NCBI GenBank assembly: GCA_000431975.1 | Contig: HF988427.1 | Span: 1-33,856 of the forward strand | DNA: 33,856 bases | Origin: Prevotella sp. CAG:924 | Lineage (GTDB): Bacteria > Bacteroidota > Bacteroidia > Bacteroidales > Bacteroidaceae | Direction of reading: 5' to 3' | In this document: positions 26,752 to 33,856 of the stretch, piece by piece | Numbering within the stretch: the first letter of the stretch is position 1 | Layout: each line of letters opens with the position of its first letter | Translations under genes and position numbers: made by a program | The notes under the pieces: generated by a model | What the model was told of the DNA's origin: nothing | What the model saw: only the letters and a program-made list of their open reading frames with translations | The model's database searches: none

Positions 26752-26816
26752 GACATAAGCAGGTAGTCTCGGATCGCTTATGTCACTATGGCTGGTAGGT
26801 TAGACTTGGTCCAGCC
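26752..26816. repeat. two adjacent hairpins with 15-nt loops
   Basis: GACATAAGC (26752-26760) pairs perfectly with GCTTATGTC (26776-26784), and GGCTGG (26790-26795) pairs with CCAGCC (26811-26816). Each has a 15-nt loop, and they lie only 5 nt apart. No long T-tract follows. They could be parts of an RNA or recognition sites for a protein. Confidence 0.5.
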
Positions 26817-26922
26817 TTAAAGCAGAAGCTTTTAATGCCTTAATCCGCCTTTATTTCTAAGAACCTTATCCGTCCCGGTATTTATGCGGATTTTCGCCTA
26901 TGTTGCAGGATTATATATTCAA

Positions 26923-26972
26923 AGGCCGATGATTATATCATCAAGGATCGGTGATAATATGATCATCGGCCT
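26923..26972. repeat. interrupted 16-bp inverted repeat
   Basis: AGGCCGATGATTATAT (26923-26938) and ATATGATCATCGGCCT (26957-26972) are inverted repeats with one mismatch, flanking an 18-nt centre. The inner part of each arm is itself nearly self-complementary (GATGATTATATCATC), so both a single long hairpin and a cruciform of smaller ones are possible. The form recalls REP-like elements. Confidence 0.7.
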
Positions 26973-27219
26973 CTAAAGCCATATTACTTTTTTCGGGCAC
27001 ATAAAAGCCTTAACCTACTTATATATGTTTCCACTTTGTCCTCACCGCACGACAAGGACAGAAGTCATCCGCCTGAAGATGTTCCTAAAAATACAAGTGA
27101 AAAACCTAGTCACACCATTTTTTATATACACGTCATCATCTCAGACAGACTAATATCCATAAGCAAGGGCTCGTTCTGCCACAAGGCGTCCGGAAAGACT
27201 CAGGGGTAGACTGGCATTG

Positions 27220-27391
27220 AAAAAGGATGTCGGCATCCGTCAGTGCCTCCTCAGAAGAAACCCCAAAAGACGCCCAACCTCACCGAATGTCATCCTTGTT
27301 TCATGAAGTCCTATAAGCACGATCGGTCAACGCCACATTATCTTATCTTGATTCCATCGAACTCAATTGTATGAACGCCTCGGCAAAGGTA
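27220..27391 (-). ncRNA. candidate small RNA transcribed leftward
   Basis: On the minus strand a TACCTTTG box (27391-27384), preceded after 18 nt by ATTG, resembles the Bacteroidetes promoter. About 150 nt downstream, GGATG-CCGA-CATCC (27238-27225) is followed by five T (27224-27220), a compact intrinsic-terminator form. There is no ATG-initiated frame longer than a few codons near the start. Together these would give a transcript of about 155 nt. An AAGGATG segment upstream could compete for the CATCCTT arm. Both signals are short and could arise by chance. Confidence 0.3.
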
Positions 27392-27604
27392 CGAAATCCG
27401 TCGGAACTCCAATGACCGAATGAAATCATGCAGCGACCACAGACAAGCAGCCGCCATCTGTCCATACGTGTATGCCCCACATACTGACCGACACTTCCTC
27501 CCTGTCCGGATGACAGACGGACTTCCGGACAGAAAAAGAAATGTAACTCAAATACGGACCGGTTCTAAAAAGACGGATACGCAACGGGCACCCATCACGA
27601 CCTT

Positions 27605-28396
27605 CTATACTATGAAGGTTGGCTGATCGTCCATGCTGTCTGCTGCGGAATATTCGAAGCCCTCATGGCTAAAGGAGAGAAGATCGTGCGGATCTGTCAG
27701 CCGGTTACGGAGGATATACCGCGTCATGGCGCCACGACAGCTCTTGGCATATACGGACACTGCCGTCAGCCGCCCTCTTCGCTCCATCAGGAAACGCGGC
27801 TGGACGACATGCACGGATTCCATCACGCGCTTCCAGTCGAACAGGCGCTCCATCTCCGCCGTAGCCAGATGCACCAAGACGCCGTCATCGGCAAGGACAC
27901 TGTCGATAAGCACGTCCGTAAGGCGCGGCCGCCAATATTCGAAAAGCGTAGGCTCCATCTTACGCGTCGCCTTCACCTGCATGGCGGCAGCCGTCGTCTC
28001 CAGCCGTACATTCCCTTCCATTCGATAAGGGTGTACCTGGTCGAGCGGACGCAGCAGGCCATAAAGGAAACTGGTGATCCAGAGATGATGTTGGGCATGG
28101 TGCAGATCGTCGTCGCTGAGCGACAGGGCGTCCAGGCTGCGATAAGCCTGTCCGTTATAACCGAAAATGGCAGGAAGCGTTGCCGACGGATCGGTGAACC
28201 GCTGGTAACGCTGCATGCACTCTACTGCAATCTTGCTACTGCAATGAAACATCTCACAAAGCTCATCCACAGAGCGCGCCACCATCTCCAGTGCCATATG
28301 CTGCGCTTCCTGCTCGAAAAGCGGACGAGAAACCATCTCGACAGGACGGGCAGCCCGTTCCCTCATCGTCTTGGCACAAGCCAAAAGTATCTGCAT
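27605..28396 (-). CDS. yaaA: peroxide stress protein YaaA (UPF0246/DUF328)
   Basis: The 263-residue protein matches the YaaA family in length and in landmarks: MQILLACAKTM at the start, PAIFGYNGQAYRSLDALSL, LWITSFLYGLLRPLDQVHPYRMEG, and late VYAKSCRGAMTRYILRNRL. In E. coli YaaA lowers free intracellular iron and protects DNA during peroxide stress; the same role here is inferred from the family. It lies 90 nt downstream of the metallophosphoesterase on the same strand, with an inverted repeat in between and no obvious promoter of its own. Confidence 0.88.
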   Translation of the reverse strand: MQILLACAKTMRERAARPVEMVSRPLFEQEAQHMALEMVARSVDELCEMFHCSSKIAVECMQRYQRFTDPSATLPAIFGYNGQAYRSLDALSLSDDDLHHAQHHLWITSFLYGLLRPLDQVHPYRMEGNVRLETTAAAMQVKATRKMEPTLFEYWRPRLTDVLIDSVLADDGVLVHLATAEMERLFDWKRVMESVHVVQPRFLMERRGRLTAVSVYAKSCRGAMTRYILRNRLTDPHDLLSFSHEGFEYSAADSMDDQPTFIV

Positions 28397-28435
28397 GACT
28401 GTTCAGTATATCTTCAAAAACATTTTTCCATCCTG

Positions 28436-28483
28436 CCGTCTGCCGCCCGGGCGCTTCCGATGCAGCAGACAGCCTGCAGACGG
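28436..28483. repeat. inverted repeat between the metallophosphoesterase gene and yaaA
   Basis: CCGTCTGC (28436-28443) and GCAGACGG (28476-28483) are perfect 8-bp inverted repeats. A second GCAGAC copy just before the right arm can compete for pairing. It begins 4 nt after the leftward phosphoesterase stop and may end or attenuate that transcript, but no T-tract is present. Confidence 0.5.
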
Positions 28484-28486
28484 ATT

Positions 28487-29557
28487 CTATCGGGTACCTT
28501 TCCGCAACTTCCAATTATCCTTCACGTAATCGCTGGGATAATGGGTAGCCGGATAGACAGTGCCGCCCCGCTCACGAATCCACGTATCAAACTCACGCTT
28601 CCCTTCCTTCAGGACGATCACCCTCGCTCCATTGCGCAGGTGATTGTATTCCGTGTTGCCACCGGAGAAGCGGCAATATCCCAGGAGGACGCCATAATAC
28701 ATCACGCTATAGTCATTGTCATGGTCATGACCGCAGAAGACACCCATCACGTCGCCCGCCTCCTTCATCTGGGCAAACATTCCCGAATTGAGGCTCGGCA
28801 CATGACTGGTCTCCTCACGTATGCCATAGAGCGGAGACTCCATGGCAAGCACGGCTGCCCGGTATTCCGGGAGCGGATAATGCATGAAGGCAATGGCCGG
28901 CAGCACCTTGCCGCCATTGGCCGTCTTGTATTTTGCCGCCTGATCACGATACCACGACAGCTGACGCCACGTGAACCACTGGTAGCCTCCCACTCCCTTC
29001 ATCTTCGAATAGGAATAAGCCTGTATGCCATAGACCAACGCGGCAGGCTTTGTCCCCGTAGACCTCAGGATCGGCAATACATAGTCGAAATTGGATCCCT
29101 GACGGGGAGGCATCACGCTGTGGGCTCCTTTCTGCATCATGTCATAAAGCGTAGTAAGAGGTGTCTGCTGTTCACCGTCATGATTGCCGAAGATCATACA
29201 ATAAGGTACACCCAAGCTCTCGAAGATGCTCAACACCCGGGCCAGGCAGGTAGAGCCCGGCGCCTTATAGATGATGTCGCCCGACACCATCACCAGATCG
29301 GGCTTCTCCGCAGCCACCACCTCGCGGATGTTCTGTTCCGCCTGATCTGACAGAGGATTGCCATACTGATAGTGTATGTCCGAGAATTGTACGATCTTAA
29401 ACACCCCATTACGAAAGCGGAGTGTCTTGTTTACCGCCTGTGTACGGGCTGACGTCTGAGGGGTCGCCTGCGATGCCGACTGTGAACGGGCTGACACATT
29501 CATCACCGCACACAACGACAAGACGATCATTGCCATGTGTTTCCAAATTCTCTTCAT
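28487..29557 (-). CDS. exported calcineurin-like metallophosphoesterase
   Basis: The 356-residue protein has a signal peptide (MKRIWKHMAMIVLSLCAVMNVSA). It carries the dimetal-site motifs in order: D60-x-H62 in FSDIHYQ, GD (93-94) in VSGDII, GNHD (124-127), a histidine in FMHYPLPEYR, and GHDHDND towards the C-terminus. This is the Bacteroidales purple-acid-phosphatase-like group often annotated as metallophosphoesterase. It should hydrolyse phosphate esters in the periplasm; the substrate is unknown. A Ser/Thr/Gln-rich linker follows the signal (RSQSASQATPQTSARTQ). Its promoter region is shared divergently with the MBL-fold gene. Confidence 0.9.
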   Translation of the reverse strand: MKRIWKHMAMIVLSLCAVMNVSARSQSASQATPQTSARTQAVNKTLRFRNGVFKIVQFSDIHYQYGNPLSDQAEQNIREVVAAEKPDLVMVSGDIIYKAPGSTCLARVLSIFESLGVPYCMIFGNHDGEQQTPLTTLYDMMQKGAHSVMPPRQGSNFDYVLPILRSTGTKPAALVYGIQAYSYSKMKGVGGYQWFTWRQLSWYRDQAAKYKTANGGKVLPAIAFMHYPLPEYRAAVLAMESPLYGIREETSHVPSLNSGMFAQMKEAGDVMGVFCGHDHDNDYSVMYYGVLLGYCRFSGGNTEYNHLRNGARVIVLKEGKREFDTWIRERGGTVYPATHYPSDYVKDNWKLRKGTR

Positions 29558-29589
29558 AACCTACAAAAACTAATAAACCATAACAATAG

Positions 29590-29597
29590 CAAAGATA
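29590..29597 (-). promoter_or_regulatory. Bacteroidetes-type -7 box of the metallophosphoesterase gene
   Basis: On the minus strand TATCTTTG (29597-29590), preceded by TTG about 20 nt upstream, fits the consensus. The start codon at 29557 is 32 nt downstream. Confidence 0.65.
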
Positions 29598-29641
29598 GAA
29601 AATGTTATTCACTTATGCAACAAACAAACAAAAATAATCCG

Positions 29642-29649
29642 TAACTTTG
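29642..29649 (+). promoter_or_regulatory. Bacteroidetes-type -7 box (TAACTTTG) of the MBL-fold gene
   Basis: TAACTTTG followed by C lies 25 nt before the ATG at 29675. The -33 region is A-rich without a clear TTTG. It is divergent from the box at 29590-29597. Confidence 0.55.
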
Positions 29650-29674
29650 CAAGTATAAATTGTAAAAGCACGAC

Positions 29675-30475
29675 ATGGCGAAAATCACGATGATGGGCAC
29701 AGGCAATGCCCTTGCAACAAAATGCTATAACACTTGTTTCGTAATGGACAACGGCAAAGACAAGCTGCTCGTCGACGCCGGCGGAGGCAACGGCATCCTG
29801 ACCCGGCTGGAACAGGCACACATCAGTGCCGGCGACATCCACGACATCTATATCACCCACGCACACACCGACCATCTCCTCGGAGCCATCTGGATGGTGC
29901 GCGTGTTCATACAGCGCCATCTCAATGCGACCTATCAGGGGCATCTCAATGTATGGAGCCACGAGAAGGTGCTGCGTATCCTCGACTTCAACCTAAGGAA
30001 CATGCTCACGGCAAGGCAATATAAAGAGATAGGCAACTGTGTGTTCTTCCACGAAGTGAAAGCCGGGGATGAGATCGACTGTGCCTCCTTCCATCTTCAG
30101 GTCTTCGACATCCTCTCAACGAAGGAAAGGCAATTCGGCTTCATCACGGTCGTCGACGGCAAGCGGATCGCCTGTCTCGGCGACGAGCCCGTCCATCCCG
30201 ACAATGAGGCGCTGGTCAGCAACGCCGACTACCTGATGTGTGAGGCTTTCTGCCTCTATGCCGACCGCGACCGCTTCCATCCTTATGAGAAGCGTCACTC
30301 CACCGTACAGGACGCCGCAAGACTGGCCGAACGGCTCGGCGTACCCAACCTCATCCTGTATCATACGGAAGACAAGACGCTGCCGGTTCGCAAACAGACA
30401 TACACGGCAGAGGCTGTCGCCAACTACCATGGTCGCGTGTTCGTTCCCGACGACCTGGAGGAAATCGAGATATGA
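29675..30475 (+). CDS. MBL-fold (ribonuclease Z-like) metallo-hydrolase
   Basis: The 266-residue protein has the metallo-beta-lactamase fold: ITMMGTGNALATKCYNTCF at the start, the metal-binding THAHTDHLLG (H62, H64, D66, H67), the later aspartate region CLGDEPVHPDN, and a terminal His in LILYHTEDKT. The TMMGTGNA start and overall length resemble RNase Z-like and related phosphodiesterases, but the RNase Z exosite arm is not seen, so tRNA processing is not claimed. It is cytosolic (no signal peptide) and transcribed divergently from the metallophosphoesterase. Confidence 0.85.
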   Translation: MAKITMMGTGNALATKCYNTCFVMDNGKDKLLVDAGGGNGILTRLEQAHISAGDIHDIYITHAHTDHLLGAIWMVRVFIQRHLNATYQGHLNVWSHEKVLRILDFNLRNMLTARQYKEIGNCVFFHEVKAGDEIDCASFHLQVFDILSTKERQFGFITVVDGKRIACLGDEPVHPDNEALVSNADYLMCEAFCLYADRDRFHPYEKRHSTVQDAARLAERLGVPNLILYHTEDKTLPVRKQTYTAEAVANYHGRVFVPDDLEEIEI

Positions 30476-30583
30476 ACGCAACCTCGCCTCCGCCCCACCC
30501 TTCCCTCAACCGTGCGACTGCCGTCACCCAAGCGGGAAATCAAGTAAATAACGGACGATTCTTGAAAAAAGATGTCCTTTTTC

Positions 30584-30614
30584 TTTGCTGTCCAAGGAAA
30601 AATGACTACCTTTG
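30584..30614 (+). promoter_or_regulatory. Bacteroidetes-type promoter of the tRNA gene
   Basis: TTTG (30584-30587), exactly 19 nt, then TACCTTTG (30607-30614). This is a near-ideal consensus, ending 32 nt before the mature tRNA 5' end. Confidence 0.8.
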
Positions 30615-30646
30615 CAGTCGCTTACAGAGAGTGAGCGCAGACGAAT

Positions 30647-30721
30647 AGGGGCGTAGCCCAGCTGGTTTAGAGCGCTGCAGTCACATTGCAGAGGTCATCG
30701 GTTCGAGCCCGATCGTCCCTA
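30647..30721 (+). tRNA. tRNA-Val (CAC)
   Basis: A cloverleaf folds with acceptor AGGGGCG / CGTCCCT plus discriminator A, the D arm GCCC...GAGC (one mismatch), the anticodon stem CTGCA/TGCAG with loop GTCACAT giving anticodon CAC, the variable loop AGGTC, and the T arm ATCGG-TTCGAGC-CCGAT. CAC reads GUG (valine). CCA is not encoded. It has its own promoter and terminator. Confidence 0.9.
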
Positions 30722-30726
30722 CACAG

Positions 30727-30757
30727 AAAAGAGAAGTCATCCCGGCTTCTCTTTTTT
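30727..30757 (+). terminator. intrinsic terminator after the tRNA gene
   Basis: AAAAGAGAAG (30727-30736) pairs with CTTCTCTTTT (30746-30755) around a 9-nt loop, ending in a run of six T. It lies 5 nt past the tRNA. Confidence 0.8.
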
Positions 30758-30792
30758 GCGTTATATGAATCAACCCTAAAAATCAAGCGAAC

Positions 30793-31629
30793 ATGCCCAT
30801 CATAGAAATCCAAGACATTCACGATCCGCAGGTCCGGATGTTCACCTCCATGACAGAAGCCCAGCTGCGTCAGGAGAAAGAAGAAGGCGAAGGCATCTTC
30901 ATCGCCGAGAGCCCCAAGGTGATCCATGTGGCACTCAACGCCGGCTACGAGCCCCTGGCCCTGCTCTGTGAGAGGAAGCATATCCAAGGCGACGCTGCCG
31001 GCATCATCGACCGTTGCCGGCAGCGATGGGACGCACGGCATCACGACGATCCGGACGGATTCCCCGTCTATACCGGTGACCGTGACACCCTAACCGGCAT
31101 CACCGGCTACAAACTGACTCGCGGCGTTCTATGCGCCATGCGCCGGCAACCGCTCCCGACAGTGGAAGATGTCGTGCTGCGTGCGCGACGGATAGTAGTC
31201 ATCGACGGCGTGGTCGACACCACCAATATCGGAGGCATCTTCCGGTCCGCCGCCGCATTGGGAATAGATGCCGTCCTGCTGACCCGCAACAGCTGCGACC
31301 CTCTCAACAGACGTGCCATCAGAGTGTCGATGGGCAACATCTTCCTCATTCCATGGACCTGGCTCAACGGATCGCTGGAGATGTTGCATGAGCTGGGATT
31401 CAAGACCGTCGCCATGGCCTTGACCGACAAAAGCATCGCATTGGATGATCCCGACCTGAACAGAGAACCGCGACTGGCCATCGTCATGGGTACGGAAGGC
31501 GACGGACTGCCTCAAGAGGCGATAGATGCCTGCGACTACACGGTACGGATCCCCATGGCCTACGGCGTCGACTCGCTCAACGTCAATGCCGCTGCAGCCG
31601 TAGCCTTCTGGCAACTAAGAATAAAATGA
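30793..31629 (+). CDS. SpoU/TrmH family RNA 2'-O-methyltransferase
   Basis: The 278-residue protein has an N-terminal substrate-binding region (about 1-110) and a C-terminal SPOUT (trefoil-knot) domain. The three SpoU motifs are visible: motif 1 VVDTTNIGGIFRSAAALG, motif 2 LAIVMGTEGDGLP, and motif 3 YTVRIPMAYGVDSLNVNAAAAVAFW. It transfers methyl from S-adenosylmethionine to a ribose in rRNA or tRNA; the exact nucleotide is not deducible. It starts 36 nt after the tRNA terminator and has no obvious promoter of its own. Confidence 0.9.
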   Translation: MPIIEIQDIHDPQVRMFTSMTEAQLRQEKEEGEGIFIAESPKVIHVALNAGYEPLALLCERKHIQGDAAGIIDRCRQRWDARHHDDPDGFPVYTGDRDTLTGITGYKLTRGVLCAMRRQPLPTVEDVVLRARRIVVIDGVVDTTNIGGIFRSAAALGIDAVLLTRNSCDPLNRRAIRVSMGNIFLIPWTWLNGSLEMLHELGFKTVAMALTDKSIALDDPDLNREPRLAIVMGTEGDGLPQEAIDACDYTVRIPMAYGVDSLNVNAAAAVAFWQLRIK

Positions 31630-32017
31630 CCTACGACTGACATACGGGCGGAGACTGCTCCATACACACCGGCCGTCTCCCACCCTTTGCCATACACCTT
31701 ATTATATTTATATATCGTTAACCGACAGTATTTCATAAAGTACCTCTCGGACGAACTCGCTCAACCCTGTAGATTCTGATACAGACAACGAGGGCTGTCT
31801 TGTCTCGATGTATTACTTTAGCCAAAAATTTGCACTTCAGGTAGTGACACATCGCAAAGGGGACAGAAAGCTTCTCGCTGATGGCAACCTACATAAGATT
31901 AAGGTATAACATACTTCTACAAAGCTGCTGCGCCTCTTTTATTGCGTATTAGAGTGACTGAAGGTTTGGAGATTAATCATTAGAGATGAAAATAATGTCT
32001 TATAACAGTTAAATATT
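31630..32017. other. transition region into AT-rich sequence
   Basis: No gene is seen. GGAGAC and GTCTCC just after the methyltransferase stop could form a weak hairpin. From about 31,900 the base composition falls to the strongly AT-rich level of the last gene, so a boundary between core and acquired DNA probably lies here. No integrase site, direct repeat or tRNA fragment was recognised. Confidence 0.5.
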
Positions 32018-33856
32018 TTAGTCTTTATCACATATTATGTGATATATATCATCTCTTAATTTGATATCCAAATCATTTTTATTAAGCATCTGTTTTAATC
32101 GGTCTTTTGATACTCTATTACTTTTAGCATATTCCATTATGCGTTTCAGTTGATTAAGAAGTATTATTTCATGTTTAAAATTATTGTTTATTTTTTCTTC
32201 TACATTACCTTGTCCATTAAATGGAATGGATCTATAACCATTATTCTTATATAATTCCCAAAAGTTTTTTACCCTTATTGTATATTGATTATCATCTTTA
32301 CATTTTCCTAAGAACTCCTCAAATTTGCTGTAATCTCCAAATATTTGGTTCCAGAAAGGTTCGGGAAATACGGTATTAAATTCAGGATTGGATGTTTGCC
32401 CTTTACGAATAAACATACTAAAATATCCTTTGGGATTTTTTAGAATTTCATTTTTCATTATCTTCAATGCTTCTTGTCTTAAACATATGCGATACGGATC
32501 TTGACAATTATAGAATAACGTGAATCCGTCTTCGGAAAATTTATTTTGCTCATTTTCAAAGTATTTCAATTGTATGTCTGATAAAGCAGGTAAATCTATC
32601 AACAAGTCATCTATAGTGCCCTTATTACCATTCACAATAGTTTCCTTAAATAAAGATAATGTAGAACTGATAAGAACTGGGTGCGCCGTATTGAACAAGA
32701 AATCATAAACGATATCATGTTCTTCTTGCCCAATAGGATGTCTCAATTTCACAGCAAGATTTTCTTTAACCAATATTGTCATCAAAAAATCTGATATATC
32801 AAAATACTTTATAGTTTTGGAATTAAAATCCACGACATCATATAAGTGTAACAACGCTTTAAAATGCCTATTATCTATACATATAAATTGCTGAAGATGA
32901 GGTATGATAGCATTATAAATTTCATTTCTTAAATTCCGAATATCAGACTTTGACAACCTCTCTAATAAATTATAAATCACAGTATAATCAAGACCTCTAC
33001 CTTCTCCATTGCTTTTATAAATCTGGGCTAGAAGTTCCCCTATCTGGTTCTCAAACTCTAGTTCATATTTATTTTTATATAGCTGATTGGCCGATTCAAT
33101 TATTTCTGAATCACTTCTATTAGCTAATGACATTAATTCATCAACTGTAAGAATCTTGTCATCCAATCTATACATAAAATATTTATAATAGCTTCTAAGA
33201 CTATAAATTGCATTTGTCTTATCTCTATCACTTCTAAATAAATACTCTAATATATCTGACACAATTTCAGCTTGTGCATTATCAAGATATTCGAGAAGAG
33301 TTTTCTCATAATCTTTGTCTAATGAAAACACATAATAAGATAATTGTAATAATATAAAAGGTTTATTGCATAAGATCGTATATATATCCGAGTATCTATA
33401 TCTTAATAATTCTATAAAGAATAAATCTTGAAAACAAATTTCGTTTTCTACTTTTTGATCTTTATATGCCTTAGCTAATAAATAAAAAGAATTATGGAAA
33501 CGTATCACGTCTCGGACAGTAAATAATATTTGAGTCACCAAATTATTGTCAATGATACTATTGGTAGGATCATCAGGACGATAATAAACCATATTAGTAA
33601 TACTAAGGTTGTCTTTTTCCAATCCCCATATTGTGTGTATGGTTTCTTGAATACGAGTCAGCAGTTCATTACAAATAATCCTCTCCTCGCTTTTAGGCAA
33701 TGCCATTTCCACATTAAAAAACTTCTCCAAATAATGCTCAGGAGTATTAATTCCGTTATTCTTTAATACTTCACATACATAATTTTTGTCATAGGCTACT
33801 ATAAATTGAATATAGGGAAAGTTTGCCGTATTCCTAATCAAACGTAAAACCTCCTT
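32018..33856 (-). CDS. KAP-family P-loop NTPase, C-terminal part (5' end outside the window)
   Basis: The frame runs off the right edge; the TTG at 33841 is an internal leucine, and codons continue to 33856 as KEVLRL before IRNTANFPYIQFIVAYD. The segment KEVLRLIRNTANFPYIQFIVAYDKNYVCEV, followed by EHYLEKFFNVEMALP, matches the region just after Walker B in KAP NTPases (PF07693). Walker A and B must therefore lie beyond the window. The remaining roughly 550 residues are a helical, charged C-terminal region I do not recognise. KAP proteins are usually membrane-linked NTPases, some implicated in phage defence or exclusion. The gene is far richer in A+T than everything to its left, with codon use to match, pointing to horizontal acquisition. 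Confidence 0.75.
   Translation of the reverse strand, partial: KEVLRLIRNTANFPYIQFIVAYDKNYVCEVLKNNGINTPEHYLEKFFNVEMALPKSEERIICNELLTRIQETIHTIWGLEKDNLSITNMVYYRPDDPTNSIIDNNLVTQILFTVRDVIRFHNSFYLLAKAYKDQKVENEICFQDLFFIELLRYRYSDIYTILCNKPFILLQLSYYVFSLDKDYEKTLLEYLDNAQAEIVSDILEYLFRSDRDKTNAIYSLRSYYKYFMYRLDDKILTVDELMSLANRSDSEIIESANQLYKNKYELEFENQIGELLAQIYKSNGEGRGLDYTVIYNLLERLSKSDIRNLRNEIYNAIIPHLQQFICIDNRHFKALLHLYDVVDFNSKTIKYFDISDFLMTILVKENLAVKLRHPIGQEEHDIVYDFLFNTAHPVLISSTLSLFKETIVNGNKGTIDDLLIDLPALSDIQLKYFENEQNKFSEDGFTLFYNCQDPYRICLRQEALKIMKNEILKNPKGYFSMFIRKGQTSNPEFNTVFPEPFWNQIFGDYSKFEEFLGKCKDDNQYTIRVKNFWELYKNNGYRSIPFNGQGNVEEKINNNFKHEIILLNQLKRIMEYAKSNRVSKDRLKQMLNKNDLDIKLRDDIYHIICDKD

Larger units (their letters stand above)
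26506..27604. other. 1.1-kb non-coding region with inverted repeats and a possible small RNA
   Basis: No protein gene is supported; a 44-codon frame at 26601-26735 (MILFDIFRPLAGLPPTLSRR) is the longest ATG-initiated one I noted on the plus strand before 27,420 and has no family resemblance. The region contains two adjacent hairpins (26752-26784 and 26790-26816), a longer interrupted inverted repeat (26923-26972), and on the minus strand a promoter-like box at 27391-27384 with a terminator-like hairpin at 27238-27220. Neighbouring genes converge on it from both sides (the esterase rightward, yaaA leftward). Confidence 0.5.

Noticed and set aside
27665..29350. 561-codon open frame on the plus strand
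   Set aside because: It spans the antisense of both yaaA and the metallophosphoesterase and the spacer between them; both sense genes have clear family motifs, while this frame has none.
33841..33843. Start codon of the last gene at 33841
   Set aside because: It is TTG read as leucine inside the KAP core sequence KEVLRLIRNTANFP; the frame stays open to the window edge.
1..33856. CRISPR array, rRNA, integrase or attachment site
   Set aside because: No regularly spaced repeats, rRNA sequence or recombinase motif was seen on either strand.

Overview
The window looks like a chromosomal segment from a member of the Bacteroidales, most likely Prevotellaceae. Three things point there: recurrent Bacteroidetes-type promoters (a TAnnTTTG box about 19-20 nt downstream of TTG/TTTG) before many genes, almost no Shine-Dalgarno sequences, and gene sets such as dxs-trkA-trkH and a PurF-like amidotransferase with carAB. 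The species is an inference. Most of the window is moderately GC-rich by eye; the last ~1.85 kb is strikingly AT-rich.

Left part (1-5.8 kb): an AlkZ-related winged-helix protein; a SIMPL/DUF541 gene broken by a 32-bp tandem duplication; a decayed IS1182-type transposase carrying an 11-bp tandem duplication and another frame lesion; and a leftward pair made of a C1 (bleomycin hydrolase-like) peptidase and an endonuclease/exonuclease/phosphatase protein, both apparently exported. Centre-left (6.4-12.3 kb): rightward dxs, trkA (ATGA overlap), trkH and manA, covering isoprenoid precursor synthesis, K+ uptake and sugar-phosphate isomerisation.

Facing manA is a leftward two-gene unit (12.3-14.1 kb): an ABC/OLD-type ATPase and a DUF4435 protein with TOPRIM-like acidic residues. 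This domain pairing is that of PARIS-type anti-phage systems, but the ATPase is much shorter than classical AriA. It is the best candidate for an undescribed system in the window. To its right are a DMT transporter and cysK.

Centre-right (17-26.5 kb): a PurF-like amidotransferase, carA and carB form a nucleotide/arginine precursor operon that ends at a strong terminator. They are followed by a second DMT transporter, a PAP2 phosphatase with a C-terminal segment resembling an outer-membrane barrel, and an alpha/beta esterase. A 1.1-kb non-coding stretch (26.5-27.6 kb) holds several inverted repeats and a possible leftward small RNA.

Right part (27.6-33.9 kb): leftward yaaA and an exported metallophosphoesterase; divergent from them an MBL-fold hydrolase; then tRNA-Val(CAC) with a clear promoter and terminator, and a SpoU/TrmH rRNA methyltransferase. 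The window ends inside an AT-rich, leftward KAP-family P-loop NTPase gene whose 5' part lies beyond the edge, probably the start of an acquired (possibly defence-related) block.
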